Assembly: GCA_016212085.1 (NCBI GenBank)
Contig: JACRHL010000006.1
Location: forward strand, 124,001 to 188,000
Direction of reading: 5' to 3'
DNA: 64,000 nt
Origin: Nitrospirota bacterium
GTDB taxonomy: Bacteria; Nitrospirota; JACRHL01
Both the position numbers and the translations under genes were made by a program. How positions within the stretch are numbered: the first letter of the stretch is position 1; every line of letters begins with the position of its first letter. A model generated the notes under the pieces. It searched no databases. It had not been told where the DNA came from and was given only the letters and a program-made list of their open reading frames with translations. Below, piece by piece: positions 43,201 to 51,545 of the stretch.

Positions 43201-44128
43201 GGGGGTGGTGTTTTCGCAATGCCTCGGCGGCCTCCCGGATCTCCCGCTCGCCGGACAGGAACACCAGGATGTCGCCCCCCAGGCCGGGGGTGGACAGCTC
43301 GTCCACCGCCTGCACGATGCGGGTGCTCTGGTCCTCCGGGTGGTCCGGGTCCTCCGGCCGGTACCACACGTCCACCGGGTAGGTGCGGCCCGACACCTCG
43401 ATGACCGGCGCATCGTCGAAATGGGCGGCGAAGCGCGCCGTGTCGATGGTGGCGGAGGTGATGACGACCCGCAGGTCCGGCCGTTTGGGCAGCAGGTTCT
43501 TGATGTAGCCCAGCAGGAAGTCGATGTTCAGGCTGCGCTCGTGGGCCTCGTCGATGATGAGCGTGTCGTAGGCGGTGAGCAGGGGGTCGGCCTGGGTTTC
43601 CGCCAGCAGGATGCCGTCGGTCATCACCTTCACGAAGGTGCGCCCTCCGGTGTGGTCGGAAAAGCGCACCTTGTAGCCCACCGCCTCGCCTACCACGCCG
43701 TGCAGCTCCTCGGCGATGCGCGTGGCCAGGCTGCGGGCGGCGATGCGGCGCGGCTGGGTGTGGCCGATCATGGCCCCGATGCCGCGCCCCGCATCCAGGC
43801 AGATCTTGGGGAGCTGGGTGGTCTTGCCGGAGCCGGTCTCGCCCGCCACCACCACCACCGGGTGGGCGCGGATGGCGGCGGCGATGGCGTCGCGCCGGGC
43901 GGACACGGGCAGGTCCGGGTATTCCGGCAGCGGCCGGTGTTCCGCGCGCCAGGCGCGCAGTTCCCGCGAGCGGGCCGCGTCGGCGGCCAGCCGCGCCAGG
44001 CCGTCCGCCGCCTGCCCCAAGGCGGCGCGCCGGTCCAGGGCCTTCAGGCGCCGGGCCAGGCGCGCCCGGTCGGCGTCCATCACCCCGTCGAGGGAAAGGG
44101 GCGGGTGCGGGCGGGTGTCGGCGGACAT
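40256..44128 (-). CDS. hrpA: ATP-dependent RNA helicase HrpA (DEAH box)
   Basis: A 1290-residue protein, close in length to E. coli HrpA (about 1300). Motif I is VVAGETGSGKTTQ, motif Ia PRRIAARS, motif II LIIDEAHERS, motif III TSATID, and VATNVAETSLTVP and QRKGRCGR are motifs V and VI. The HA2 and OB-fold regions follow, then a large C-terminal domain specific to HrpA. It remodels RNA and is implicated in rescuing stalled ribosomes. No ribosome-binding site precedes the ATG at 44128, and a putative -10 is only about 10 bp upstream, so the message may be leaderless. The gene overlaps the M1 peptidase gene. Confidence 0.93.
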   Translation of the reverse strand: MSADTRPHPPLSLDGVMDADRARLARRLKALDRRAALGQAADGLARLAADAARSRELRAWRAEHRPLPEYPDLPVSARRDAIAAAIRAHPVVVVAGETGSGKTTQLPKICLDAGRGIGAMIGHTQPRRIAARSLATRIAEELHGVVGEAVGYKVRFSDHTGGRTFVKVMTDGILLAETQADPLLTAYDTLIIDEAHERSLNIDFLLGYIKNLLPKRPDLRVVITSATIDTARFAAHFDDAPVIEVSGRTYPVDVWYRPEDPDHPEDQSTRIVQAVDELSTPGLGGDILVFLSGEREIREAAEALRKHHPHGTEILPLFARQSAAEQQRVFHPGDRRRIVLATNVAETSLTVPRIRYVIDPGTARISRYSTRAKVQRLPVERVSQASANQRKGRCGRLSDGICVRLYSADDFLQRPEFTEPEIRRTNLAAVILRMLALNLGDIAGFPFVEPPDRRQIGDGFALLTELGAVDAWRQITPLGRKIAAFNVDPRLARMILAADGLGCVAEVLVLVAALSVPDPRERPMDDQAKADQAHARFADPRSDFVALLNLWRFFEENSRHLSQTKLRKACKDGYLSYLRLREWHDVHRELCARLKEMGIAVNTEPADYEAIHKALLSGCLSNVGEQDERRDYRGARGTAFTLFPGSGLAKKPPRWLVAAELVETGRLYARTGAEVAPEWIEQMAGERLKRHYAEPRWEEKRGAVVATERTSLYGLVLCPARTVNFGPVDPAAAREVFIRQALVPSRLRARTPALSELLEHNRALLEQADQQAAKARSREVGVDEEALFAFFDQRLPATVHDVRGFEKWFQGARQGDPRLLQLTPEAVLPAGAGNDADLFPDQWTHGGLALPLEYHFQLGHKADGVTVRVPVHMLAALDSSPFEWLVPGMIREKVGHLLKNLPKRWRKEFMPWPHWADRFARAVPPEQRPLTDALAAFLYAERKVAIPREAWAPERLPEHHQMRFAVMDANGRELATGRDLIALKAELSGAARQGFARLPKENLERERVTEWDFGPLPEAAAIASAAGAATGYPALVAEGGHVAVRLLDTPRAAARAHRDGVVALVTQALPGRMRQMDKLVLTQAMLLAHAPLGTTDSLRADITQAALNALTFAGDDPVRTPEAFAAAVARVDAGLIPAATDIARHTAAALAEYQKVHALLAKPGLRGAPEALADIRAQFGRLVFPGFVAATPLAWLPHLARHLKAIIVRLERLDQKPAADLPRLAELGPLQDAFLAVAADPPPGLDRAALADYRFLLEELRVSLFAPELKTSVPVSTKRLAARWKEITGP

Positions 44129-44137
44129 GAAAAAAAT

Positions 44138-44167
44138 CGTATACGTTCCGGGCAGTGGATGGTGCAA
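44138..44167 (-). promoter_or_regulatory. putative promoter for hrpA, close to the start codon
   Basis: On the minus strand TTGCAC (44167-44162) and TATACG (44143-44138) are spaced 18 bp. Transcription would begin within a few bases of the ATG at 44128. The -10 contains the palindrome CGTATACG. Confidence 0.35.
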
Positions 44168-44390
44168 CCGGGCACTATGGTGGCATACAGTAGAAAAGAG
44201 GCCAAGCACGACCCGAGGGGGGCCGTGCCCGAGGATAAGGTGGCATGCGGGTGATTTTGTGTAATGCGGGGCGGGGCGGTCCGTTGGCCGGGGCCGGCTT
44301 GCAGGTGGATATGGAGGGGGTTGGCCGCTGCGTGGGCCTCGGGCGGGATCCGCTCGCGGCGGTGCCCGGTGATTCCGGAGCCGGTTGCTG

Positions 44391-45083
44391 ATGCGCCTGC
44401 GCCGCGCCAAGGACCGGGGCGCCACCCGGTTCGACTGGCTGACCAGCCACCACAGCTTTGCGTTCGGCGACTACCACGACCCCCAGTGGCTCGGCTGGTC
44501 CGCCTTGCGGGTGCTCAACGACGACCACGTGGTGCCCGGCGGCGGTTTTGGCGCCCACGCCCACAAGAACATGGAGATCGTCACCTACGTGGTCTCCGGG
44601 GCCATCGCCCACCAGGACAGCATGGGCAACGAGACCCGCCTGAACGCCGGGGAGTTGCAGCGCATGAGCGCCGGCACCGGCATCACCCACAGCGAGTACA
44701 ACGCCTCGCCGGAGGAGCCGCTGCACTTCTTCCAGATCTGGATCACGCCGGACTCCGACGGCACCGCGCCGGAATACGAGCAGACCCGCGTGGAACCGAT
44801 CACCATCCAGGGCCACTTCCAGGCGGTGGTCACGCCGGACGGGCGCGGCCGTACCCTGTCCATCCACCAGGACGCCTTCATGTACCTGGCCCGGTTGCGC
44901 CCCGGCACCCTGGCCACCCGCACCATCGAGGCGGAGCGGGTGGGCTACCTGCACGTGATCTCGGGCCTGGTGCGGGTGGGGCGCAGCGTGCTGTCCGCCG
45001 GCGACGGCGCCTGCCTCACCGACGGTGGGGTAAGCGTGCGGGCGGTGTACGACGCCCACGTGATGCTGTTCGACCTGCCGTGA
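44391..45083 (+). CDS. pirin-family protein
   Basis: A 230-residue bicupin, ATG 44391 with CCGGAG 10 bases upstream; TTG 44385 is a weaker alternative. The N-terminal cupin carries GFGAHAHKNMEIVTYVVSG (two His ligands) and ITHSEYN (His and Glu), which form the metal site found in pirins. HHSFAFGDYHDPQWLGWSALRVLNDD is the typical N-terminal region. Bacterial pirins are metal-binding proteins, some acting as quercetinases; the activity here is not established. It is 10 bp before the phzF gene and likely co-transcribed. Confidence 0.9.
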   Translation: MRLRRAKDRGATRFDWLTSHHSFAFGDYHDPQWLGWSALRVLNDDHVVPGGGFGAHAHKNMEIVTYVVSGAIAHQDSMGNETRLNAGELQRMSAGTGITHSEYNASPEEPLHFFQIWITPDSDGTAPEYEQTRVEPITIQGHFQAVVTPDGRGRTLSIHQDAFMYLARLRPGTLATRTIEAERVGYLHVISGLVRVGRSVLSAGDGACLTDGGVSVRAVYDAHVMLFDLP

Positions 45084-45093
45084 GGGAGACGCC

Positions 45094-45903
45094 ATGCTGA
45101 CCCTGCCCATCTACCAGGTGGATGCCTTCACCAGCCGCCCCTTCGCCGGCAACCCGGCGGCGGTCTGCCCCATCGACGGGGTGGGGCCGGTGGACGCCCA
45201 CTGGATGCAGCAGGTGGCCGCCGAGATGAACCTGTCCGAGACCGCCTTCGTGCAGCGCCAGGGCGAGGGGTTCGCCCTGCGCTGGTTCACCCCCACCGTG
45301 GAGGTGGACCTGTGCGGCCACGCCACCCTGGCCACCGCCCACGTCCTGTGGGAGACGGGCCGCGCCCGGCCGGGCCACGACATCGTGTTTCACACCCGGA
45401 GCGGAGAATTGGGGGCGCGCATGGAGGGGGGCTGGATCTGGCTCGATTTTCCCGCCGACCCGCCCCAGCCGGTGCGCGCGCCGGACGGTTTGGCCGCCGC
45501 CCTGGGGGTCGAGCCGCTGCACGTGGGCAGGGGACGCTTCGACCTGCTGGTGGAGCTGCCCACCGCCCAGACCGTGCGCGAGCTGGCGCCGGACCTTTTG
45601 GCCCTCGGGCGCCTGCCGGTGCGGGGGGTGATCGTGACCGCCGCCGGCGACCGGGACGAGGGCGGGGAGATCGACTTCGTGTCGCGCTTCTTCGCCCCCG
45701 CCCTGGGCATCCCGGAGGACCCGGTGACCGGCTCCGCCCACTGCACCCTGGCGCCCTTCTGGCACGAGCGCACCGGCCTCCACGAGATGGTGGGCCACCA
45801 AGTCTCCAAGCGCGGCGGCACGGTGCGGGTGAGGAGCGGCCGCCGGGTGGCCCTGGGGGGCCAGGCGGTCACCGTGCTCACGGGTGAACTGCTGGCGCTC
45901 TAG
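45094..45903 (+). CDS. PhzF-family isomerase-like protein
   Basis: A 269-residue protein of the phenazine-biosynthesis PhzF / diaminopimelate-epimerase-like fold. It starts YQVDAFTSRPFAGNPAAVC. EMNLSETAFVQ holds the catalytic Glu, and RWFTPTVEVDLCGHATLA and ITEDPVTGSAHC-type IPEDPVTGSAHCTLAPFW form the second half of the site. The RBS GAGGGAG is well placed. PhzF-like proteins are widespread beyond phenazine producers, and no other phz genes occur here, so its substrate is unknown. Confidence 0.9.
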   Translation: MLTLPIYQVDAFTSRPFAGNPAAVCPIDGVGPVDAHWMQQVAAEMNLSETAFVQRQGEGFALRWFTPTVEVDLCGHATLATAHVLWETGRARPGHDIVFHTRSGELGARMEGGWIWLDFPADPPQPVRAPDGLAAALGVEPLHVGRGRFDLLVELPTAQTVRELAPDLLALGRLPVRGVIVTAAGDRDEGGEIDFVSRFFAPALGIPEDPVTGSAHCTLAPFWHERTGLHEMVGHQVSKRGGTVRVRSGRRVALGGQAVTVLTGELLAL

Positions 45904-45950
45904 GCCCGGAAAACCACCAGACAATAATTTCCGCCTCCCTCACGGGCCCG

Positions 45951-45979
45951 TTGACGGCGCCGTGGCGCAGGTCTACGAT
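45951..45979 (+). promoter_or_regulatory. sigma70 promoter for the secreted protein gene
   Basis: TTGACG (45951-45956) and TACGAT (45974-45979) are separated by 17 bp, a good match to the housekeeping consensus. The leader to the ATG at 46081 would be about 95 nt and contains CAGAT-AGGCA-ATCTG, a short hairpin. Confidence 0.5.
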
Positions 45980-46080
45980 GCACGCCAGATAGGCAATCTG
46001 GGGTGATTTCCGTCCGTCCGTGCGCAGCGGGCGCCGGCGTTCTGGCTCGTCAACCGTGCTGCGCGGGGAGAGCGTGACCG

Positions 46081-47922
46081 ATGTGGGGTTTCGGAAGGCA
46101 TCTGGCGGCCGTGGCGGGCCTTTGCGGCGTGATGGGGACGGTTCCGGCCGCCGCCTCCGAGTGGGCGGAATGGGCGGCGCCGGTCAACTTCGCCAGCGTG
46201 GGCAGTTTCGGCAACGGCGAGACGGTCGTGCTGGCCGGTTATTTCGCCAGCGCCAACCCCCAGGTGGCCGCCGGCACCGCCTACACCATCAGCCCCATCG
46301 CACCGGGCATGGCGGACAATGGCAACCCGCCCTACGTCGGCGCAATCACCGGGCCGGTCTCCGGGGGGGGCACCATCAACGCCGACGATCCGATTTTCGC
46401 CATCGACGTCACCGGCTTCACGCTCGGGTCCGACACGGTGTTCGGTCTGGCGGACCTGAAGCAGGGCCGGCAATACCGCCTGGAGCTGCGCGACATCGCC
46501 CAGAACGTGCTGCCCCTCGACGGGGTGGTGGTGACCGGCTACAACAACACCTATCCCGCCAGCCTGCCCTCCTTCCCCGACCCGTTCGTGGCGGACTATG
46601 GCGCCGTGCTCGGGCCGATCACGGGCGCGATCGACGTGGACGGGGTGCACGACGCTGGCGGCTTTTACGATCAAACCGGCCTGACCACCTTCGGCAACCT
46701 GCCGCCGGAGACCGCGTACATCGCGCTCATCAGCCGCAGGTTCCAGAACGCGGAGGGCCTCCAGGTCTACTTTGGCGGCACGCCGGTGCCGGGGATGGTG
46801 GTGACGGACTCGATCGGCGTGGCCAGTGACCGCGACCTGCCGTTCGGCCCGGTGCCCGTGGGCACCGGGCAGCTTGCCACGGTGACCGTGACCAACCACA
46901 CCACCGCCCCGGTGGCCGTGGCCATCAGCGGCAGCCCCCTGGCCCCGTTCGGCGTGGCCGACCCCCTGGACTGCACCGTGACCCTGGCGGCGGGCCAGGG
47001 GTGCACCGTCACCGTCACCTTCGATCCGGCGGCGGCGGGCGCCGCGAACGGGACGCTGACCTTTGACGCCGGCGGCACGCCGCTCACCGTCACCCTGTCC
47101 GGCAGCGGCACCCAGGCGGGCGACGCGGACCTGCATATCGGCATCCCCTCCCGTTCGGATCACGACGACGCGTCCGCCGGCAGCTACGTGACGCACTTCG
47201 CCTATCCGTTCCGCAACGACGGCCCGGCGGACGCGGTGGATACGTGGCTGGTGTTCGCCTATCTGAACCCGCTCGGCAACCCGCGCCTGGTTTCCGGCGA
47301 TCCGGTGGCCGACCTGTTCACCTGCACCGACGAGGTCACGGTGCCGCGCATTCTCGACGTGGCGTACCAGCCGGTGCCGACCGACGGGGCGCGGGCGTTC
47401 GTCTGCGTCCTGCCGGCGACGGAATCCATCCCCTCCGGCGCCACCGCCACCATCACGGTGGCGTTCGACCGGGGAGGCCAGGTGGAGTGGCCGGAGGCCT
47501 ACCTCGGCCCGGCCTACGACCCCAACGACCCGAACGCCGTGCAACGCAGCCCGGACCCGGATCTGGGTAACAACGCGGTCGCTCCGTTCGCCATTTCGAC
47601 CCCCGGCGACACAGCGTATTATCCAGAGTGGTGCCCCATGCGCACCATCGCGGACGGCTCGCCGCTGGCGGGCCAGCTGAGCGGCCTGCGCGGCTTCCGG
47701 GACGACGTATTGATGTCCTTCGGCCCCGGCCGCGATTTTGTGGGGTGGTATTACGCCGTCAGCCCGTCCGCGTCCGCCTGGTTATGGGCGCACGAAGGGG
47801 TGCGGGTGGCGGCGCGGGTGGCGCTGGCCCCGGTGGTCTGGCTGTTCAACTACCCGCTGGCGGTGGGGCTGGCCCTGCTCGGGGCGATCGGGGCGATAGC
47901 CGGCGCCGGTTTCAGGCGCTAG
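46081..47922 (+). CDS. large secreted protein with HYDIN-like repeat and C-terminal anchor
   Basis: A 613-residue protein from ATG 46081. Residues 1-24 are a signal peptide (GTVPAAAS). The middle (about 235-345) contains an Ig-like module of the HYDIN/ASPM type: LATVTVTNHTTAPVAVAIS, CTVTLAAGQGCTVTVTFDP and LTVTLSGSGT. A DUF11-like region with FRNDGPADAVDTW and ITVAFDRGG follows. The end has a hydrophobic segment (NYPLAVGLALLGAIGAIAGAG) followed by FRR, a plan seen in membrane-anchoring or sorting tails. Surface or extracellular location is likely; a ligand cannot be deduced. A good promoter precedes it. Confidence 0.7.
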   Translation: MWGFGRHLAAVAGLCGVMGTVPAAASEWAEWAAPVNFASVGSFGNGETVVLAGYFASANPQVAAGTAYTISPIAPGMADNGNPPYVGAITGPVSGGGTINADDPIFAIDVTGFTLGSDTVFGLADLKQGRQYRLELRDIAQNVLPLDGVVVTGYNNTYPASLPSFPDPFVADYGAVLGPITGAIDVDGVHDAGGFYDQTGLTTFGNLPPETAYIALISRRFQNAEGLQVYFGGTPVPGMVVTDSIGVASDRDLPFGPVPVGTGQLATVTVTNHTTAPVAVAISGSPLAPFGVADPLDCTVTLAAGQGCTVTVTFDPAAAGAANGTLTFDAGGTPLTVTLSGSGTQAGDADLHIGIPSRSDHDDASAGSYVTHFAYPFRNDGPADAVDTWLVFAYLNPLGNPRLVSGDPVADLFTCTDEVTVPRILDVAYQPVPTDGARAFVCVLPATESIPSGATATITVAFDRGGQVEWPEAYLGPAYDPNDPNAVQRSPDPDLGNNAVAPFAISTPGDTAYYPEWCPMRTIADGSPLAGQLSGLRGFRDDVLMSFGPGRDFVGWYYAVSPSASAWLWAHEGVRVAARVALAPVVWLFNYPLAVGLALLGAIGAIAGAGFRR

Positions 47923-47923
47923 G

Positions 47924-48307
47924 TCATTCGTCCGGGAATTCGGACGGGGTGCGGCCGATGGCCAGGATGGAGCAGCGCGGGCGCATCTCCAGGCCCAGGG
48001 CGCGGCCCTTGTCGAGCAGTTCCGGGCTGGCGGCGCCGGGATTGGCGTACACCGCCTTGATGCCCTTGGCCTTGAAGCCCTCCAGCATGTCGATGCCCAC
48101 GGCGGGCGCCACGTACAGGTTGGCGATGGCCACCGGGCCGGGGATGTCGGCCACGGAGCGGTACACGGGCAGGCCCTCGACGCGGTCCTCCTTGGGGTGC
48201 ACGGCGTACACGGTGTAACCCGCCTCGGCATAGGCGCGCACCGCCTTGTTGGCGAACCGGTCGCGGCGCGACGAGGCGCCGATGATGGCGATGGATTTTT
48301 CTGCCAT
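47924..48307 (-). CDS. CoA-binding domain protein (YccU-like)
   Basis: A 127-residue Rossmann-fold protein, ATG 48307. KSIAIIGASSRRDRFANKAVR is the nucleotide-binding N-terminus. YTVYAVHPKEDRVEGLPVYRSVADI and YANPGAASPELLDKGRALGLE are the usual continuation of stand-alone CoA_binding_2 proteins. Its biological role is unclear. It follows the outer-membrane protease gene by 78 bp on the same strand and is convergent with the secreted protein gene, one base away. Confidence 0.88.
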   Translation of the reverse strand: MAEKSIAIIGASSRRDRFANKAVRAYAEAGYTVYAVHPKEDRVEGLPVYRSVADIPGPVAIANLYVAPAVGIDMLEGFKAKGIKAVYANPGAASPELLDKGRALGLEMRPRCSILAIGRTPSEFPDE

Positions 48308-48385
48308 GGGCTGCCTCCGTTGGGTTGGGGATGGCTGGGGTGACAAGGCCATTATACGGGGCCCGGCGCCGCCACGGGATGGGGA

Positions 48386-51208
48386 TCAGGACGGCAGTTC
48401 GCCCGCCACCCGCAGGTAGATCTGGGTTTCGCCCCGGTCGCCCACGCCCTGCGCGACACCCAGGCGCAGGCTGACGGGCAAAAAGTAGCCCAGCGCCAGG
48501 TCGGCCCCGGTCTCGGCGCCGATTCCGACGCCCTGATCCCAGTCGCCGGCGCGGGCGCGCAGGCGGGCGCCCTCGGCGAACAGGTCGCCGTGCAGCGTTT
48601 CCCAGAACACGGGCACCGTGCCGAACCCCCGCTCCGGGTACCACAGGGGGAAGCGCCACGACAGGGCGGCGCGCGCCGCCCTGTCGCCCACAAAGGCCCG
48701 CTCCGGGTAGCCGCGCAGGGAGAACTCGCGGCCGAAGGCGTCCTCCGCCAGGCGTGGGGCGCCGCCGGCGTACACCACCATGTCGTCGCTGGCGATGGTG
48801 CCGCTCAGGCGGGTTGCCACCACCTGGTGGCGCTTCGGCAGGCCCCGGAAACCCTCCCAGTCCAGGGTGGTTGCGTGGCCCGTGGGCGGGTTGCCCCAGC
48901 CGGGGCCGGCGATCTCGCTGGTGAGGGCGACCCGCTGGCCGTCCACCGGGCTGATGCCGTAGCCGTAGCGCTGGGTGCCGTCGTGCCGCAGGCCCAGGCG
49001 CAGGAAGAAGGTGCTGTGCTGGAACGGGTAGAGGCACGCCGCCGGGCAGGCGGGGCGCAGTTCCGCGTACTGGGTGCCCACCAGCAGCCGCTGGCGGTGG
49101 TTGACGTGATTGACGGGGAACAGCAAATCCGCCACCAGGTCGCGCTCGATCAGCCAGCCGGCGGGCAGGCCCGTGGCCAGGTACGAGATGCGCGCCAGGT
49201 TGTTCTGCTCCACCGTCACGTCCAGGGTGGGGTAGAGCCGGTCGTAGCGGTAGGTGCCGTAAAACTCCTCCAGGTCGTGGTGGAAGTCCACGGCAAGCTG
49301 GGCGGCGTAGACGTGGTGCCCCAGCGGGTCGGCCCCGGCGGTGAAGGCGCCGTAGTAGTTGCGCGTCCCCTCGGTGTAGGCCACCGGGGTCCAGAAGCGC
49401 GGCAGCGCCGCCGGATAGGGGTGGTACGGCCCGGGGCCGGAGATGGCCACCTCCGGCGCCGGCGGCGTGGGCGCCGGGTCCGCCGGGGCGGGCGCGGCGG
49501 GCACCCACTGGCCGGGGTCGAAGGGGATACGGTACAGGTCGAGGCCGTCGGCGGAGAGGCCGCTGAACAGGATCCAGCCGCCCGCCACCTCCGGCGCCAG
49601 GGCGGCGCCGGCCACGTCGGTGATCTGGAACACGTCGCCGCTGGCGGCGTCCCACGCGAACAGGTTGAAGGTGCCGGTGCGGTCCGAGGAGAAGATCAGG
49701 TAGCGGCCGTTGGGGTCCCAGGCCGGGTCCGCGTCGCGGGCGGCATCGCGGGTGATCTGGCGCTGGGCGCCGCTGGCCATGTCCACCAGGTACAGGTCGC
49801 GCCGGCCGTGGCGGATGGCGGCCACCGCCAGGGTGTGGCCATCCGGCGCGATGCGCGGCGTGGCGTACACCGTGTCGTCGCCGGGCACCAGCAAGGGCTG
49901 TGGCGTGGCGAACGGGCCGTCCATGCGCACCAGGGCGGTGCCGTCGCCGATGCCGGCGGCCACCGCCACGATGGTGCCATCGGGCCCCACGTCCGGGTCG
50001 CGCAGGCGGCCGCCCTCGGTGAGGCGGGTGTGGCCGCCGGTGGTGGTGTCGAACAGGTACAGGTCGTTGAAGCGGCGGAAGGTGTGGGTGAACTCCGGCT
50101 GGGCCACGATGAGGCGGGTGGCGTCCAGCCAGGCCAGCCCCCGGCCGCCGTTGCGCCAGGCCAGCTCGCGGGAGGGGGTGTCCGGCCCGGCCGCCGTGCC
50201 GCGCAGCAGGATGCGGGGGTGATCGTCCGGCGTGCTCTCGGAAAAGGCGATGGTGGCCCCGTCCGGCGCAACCCGCGCGCCGCCGGTGCCGTATCCGCCA
50301 TGGGTGATCCGCTCCGGCACCGGGCCGCCGGGGGAGGCCGCCCAGGCGGCGCTGTGCGCCGTCAGGTCGGCCTGCCAGGCGTCCCACGCCTCGCGCAGGT
50401 GCAGCCCGCCGCCGACCTTCTGGAAGTTGCTGTCCACCAGGTAGGGGATGATGTTGTCGCTGTATCCCTCCACCAGGTCGGCCACGAAGCGGTCGCCGCG
50501 CCGCGCCGCCTGGTCCTGGAGGAAGGCCACGCCATACAGGTAGCGGCCGCTGCCGCCGGGCCAGCGGTGGATGGGGTGCGCGGCCAGGTCGTGGGGCAGC
50601 AGGCGGGCCTCCAGGGCCTGGGTGCGCAGCACGCCGCGCGCATAGGCGCCGCGCCCGCGTCCTCCGGCGGTGCCCGCCGTCTCCTCGTAGGTGGCCAGCC
50701 CCTCGACGAGCCACAGGGGGTTGAACAGGTTGGGGAACAGGAGCGGGTGGCGGCCGAGGATGGCGCGCAGCTCGCGGGGCAGGGCGCGGGCCTTGTCCAG
50801 GTGCAGGATGTGGGTGTACTCGTGGAGCAGCAGCAGGTAACGCCAGCTTTCCGGGTTCAGGTACAGGTCCGCGTCGCCGTCCGGCGCGGTGGCGTTGAGC
50901 ACCACCGTGTTGTAGGGCAGGGGGGTGGCCATGCCGTTGGCGGCGTCGGTGGTGTCGGCCACCACCAGGTGGGTGCGGCCGCCGGGGCGCCAGTTCAGGC
51001 GCTCCGTCTGGCGCGCGTGCACCGCCTCGCCGATGCGGGCGAACTGGCGCGCGGCGGGCTCCAGCCCGTCGTGGTAGTGGACGTAAAAGTGCTCGGTGGT
51101 CAGGGTGTGCCAGGTGAGCCCCGGCGGATACAGGCTGGCGGCGGACGCGGGCCCCGCCAGGCACAGCAGCGCCAGGGTGGCCAGGGCGCGGAGGCGGGCG
51201 GGCGCCAC
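48386..51208 (-). CDS. outer-membrane gluzincin-like protease with beta-propeller and beta-barrel domains
   Basis: A 940-residue protein, GTG 51208, 3 bp after the ClpS-like stop. Residues 1-23 are a signal peptide. An N-terminal peptidase-like domain has LLLHEYTHILHLD (HEXXH at 129-133) and NPLWLVEGLATYEE with Glu169 as the probable third zinc ligand. The middle (about 290-590) is a TolB/PD40-type propeller: IAPDGHTLAVAAIRHGRRDL, DPAWDPNGRYLIFSSDRTG. The C-terminal part (about 610-940) looks like a BamA/surface-antigen-type barrel with alternating strands. This is a three-part outer-membrane protein; substrate and secretion role are unknown. Confidence 0.75.
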   Translation of the reverse strand: MAPARLRALATLALLCLAGPASAASLYPPGLTWHTLTTEHFYVHYHDGLEPAARQFARIGEAVHARQTERLNWRPGGRTHLVVADTTDAANGMATPLPYNTVVLNATAPDGDADLYLNPESWRYLLLLHEYTHILHLDKARALPRELRAILGRHPLLFPNLFNPLWLVEGLATYEETAGTAGGRGRGAYARGVLRTQALEARLLPHDLAAHPIHRWPGGSGRYLYGVAFLQDQAARRGDRFVADLVEGYSDNIIPYLVDSNFQKVGGGLHLREAWDAWQADLTAHSAAWAASPGGPVPERITHGGYGTGGARVAPDGATIAFSESTPDDHPRILLRGTAAGPDTPSRELAWRNGGRGLAWLDATRLIVAQPEFTHTFRRFNDLYLFDTTTGGHTRLTEGGRLRDPDVGPDGTIVAVAAGIGDGTALVRMDGPFATPQPLLVPGDDTVYATPRIAPDGHTLAVAAIRHGRRDLYLVDMASGAQRQITRDAARDADPAWDPNGRYLIFSSDRTGTFNLFAWDAASGDVFQITDVAGAALAPEVAGGWILFSGLSADGLDLYRIPFDPGQWVPAAPAPADPAPTPPAPEVAISGPGPYHPYPAALPRFWTPVAYTEGTRNYYGAFTAGADPLGHHVYAAQLAVDFHHDLEEFYGTYRYDRLYPTLDVTVEQNNLARISYLATGLPAGWLIERDLVADLLFPVNHVNHRQRLLVGTQYAELRPACPAACLYPFQHSTFFLRLGLRHDGTQRYGYGISPVDGQRVALTSEIAGPGWGNPPTGHATTLDWEGFRGLPKRHQVVATRLSGTIASDDMVVYAGGAPRLAEDAFGREFSLRGYPERAFVGDRAARAALSWRFPLWYPERGFGTVPVFWETLHGDLFAEGARLRARAGDWDQGVGIGAETGADLALGYFLPVSLRLGVAQGVGDRGETQIYLRVAGELPS

Positions 51209-51211
51209 CCG

Positions 51212-51529
51212 TCAGGCCGGTTCCAGCACGGCGCGCATGGGGCCGGTGCTGCGCTCCAGCAGGGGGTCGGCCCCGAAATCGTGGACCTGCTGCTGTTTCA
51301 GCTCGGCGCGTTCGAGGGTGGTGGTGATGAGGATGGTGCGGCCGGTCTCGTCCACCTCGCGGGCGTGGGCGTAGGCGGTGGTCGTGTCGTGGCCGAACAC
51401 GGTGGTGACCATGCGCACCACATAGTCGTAGGTGTGGTCGTCGTCGTCCAGCAGGACCACGTGGTAGAGGCGGGCGAAGGCGGTGTCCGCCTGGTCCAGC
51501 ACACCGGTTCCGGGCGCCTCCTGGGGCAT
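51212..51529 (-). CDS. ClpS-like adaptor protein
   Basis: A 105-residue protein. LYHVVLLDDDDHTYDYVVRM matches the N-degron-binding opening of ClpS, followed by VTTVFGHDTTTAYAHAREVDETGRTILITTTLERAELKQQQVHDFG. ClpS delivers N-degron substrates to ClpAP. The member here belongs to a diverged group with an acidic D-D-D-D stretch and TTT segment in place of the standard His-Met pocket. No clpA is adjacent. Its stop lies 3 bp from the start of the protease gene, so they are in one operon with the DUF4177-like gene. Confidence 0.75.
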   Translation of the reverse strand: MPQEAPGTGVLDQADTAFARLYHVVLLDDDDHTYDYVVRMVTTVFGHDTTTAYAHAREVDETGRTILITTTLERAELKQQQVHDFGADPLLERSTGPMRAVLEPA

Positions 51530-51545
51530 GGGCCGGACCTCCGCC

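Noticed and set aside
45960-46080. c-di-GMP (GEMM-type) riboswitch in the leader before the secreted protein gene
   Set aside because: The CAGAT/ATCTG hairpin and ACGCC segment superficially resemble it, but the required GAAA and ACGCAAAGC elements are absent.
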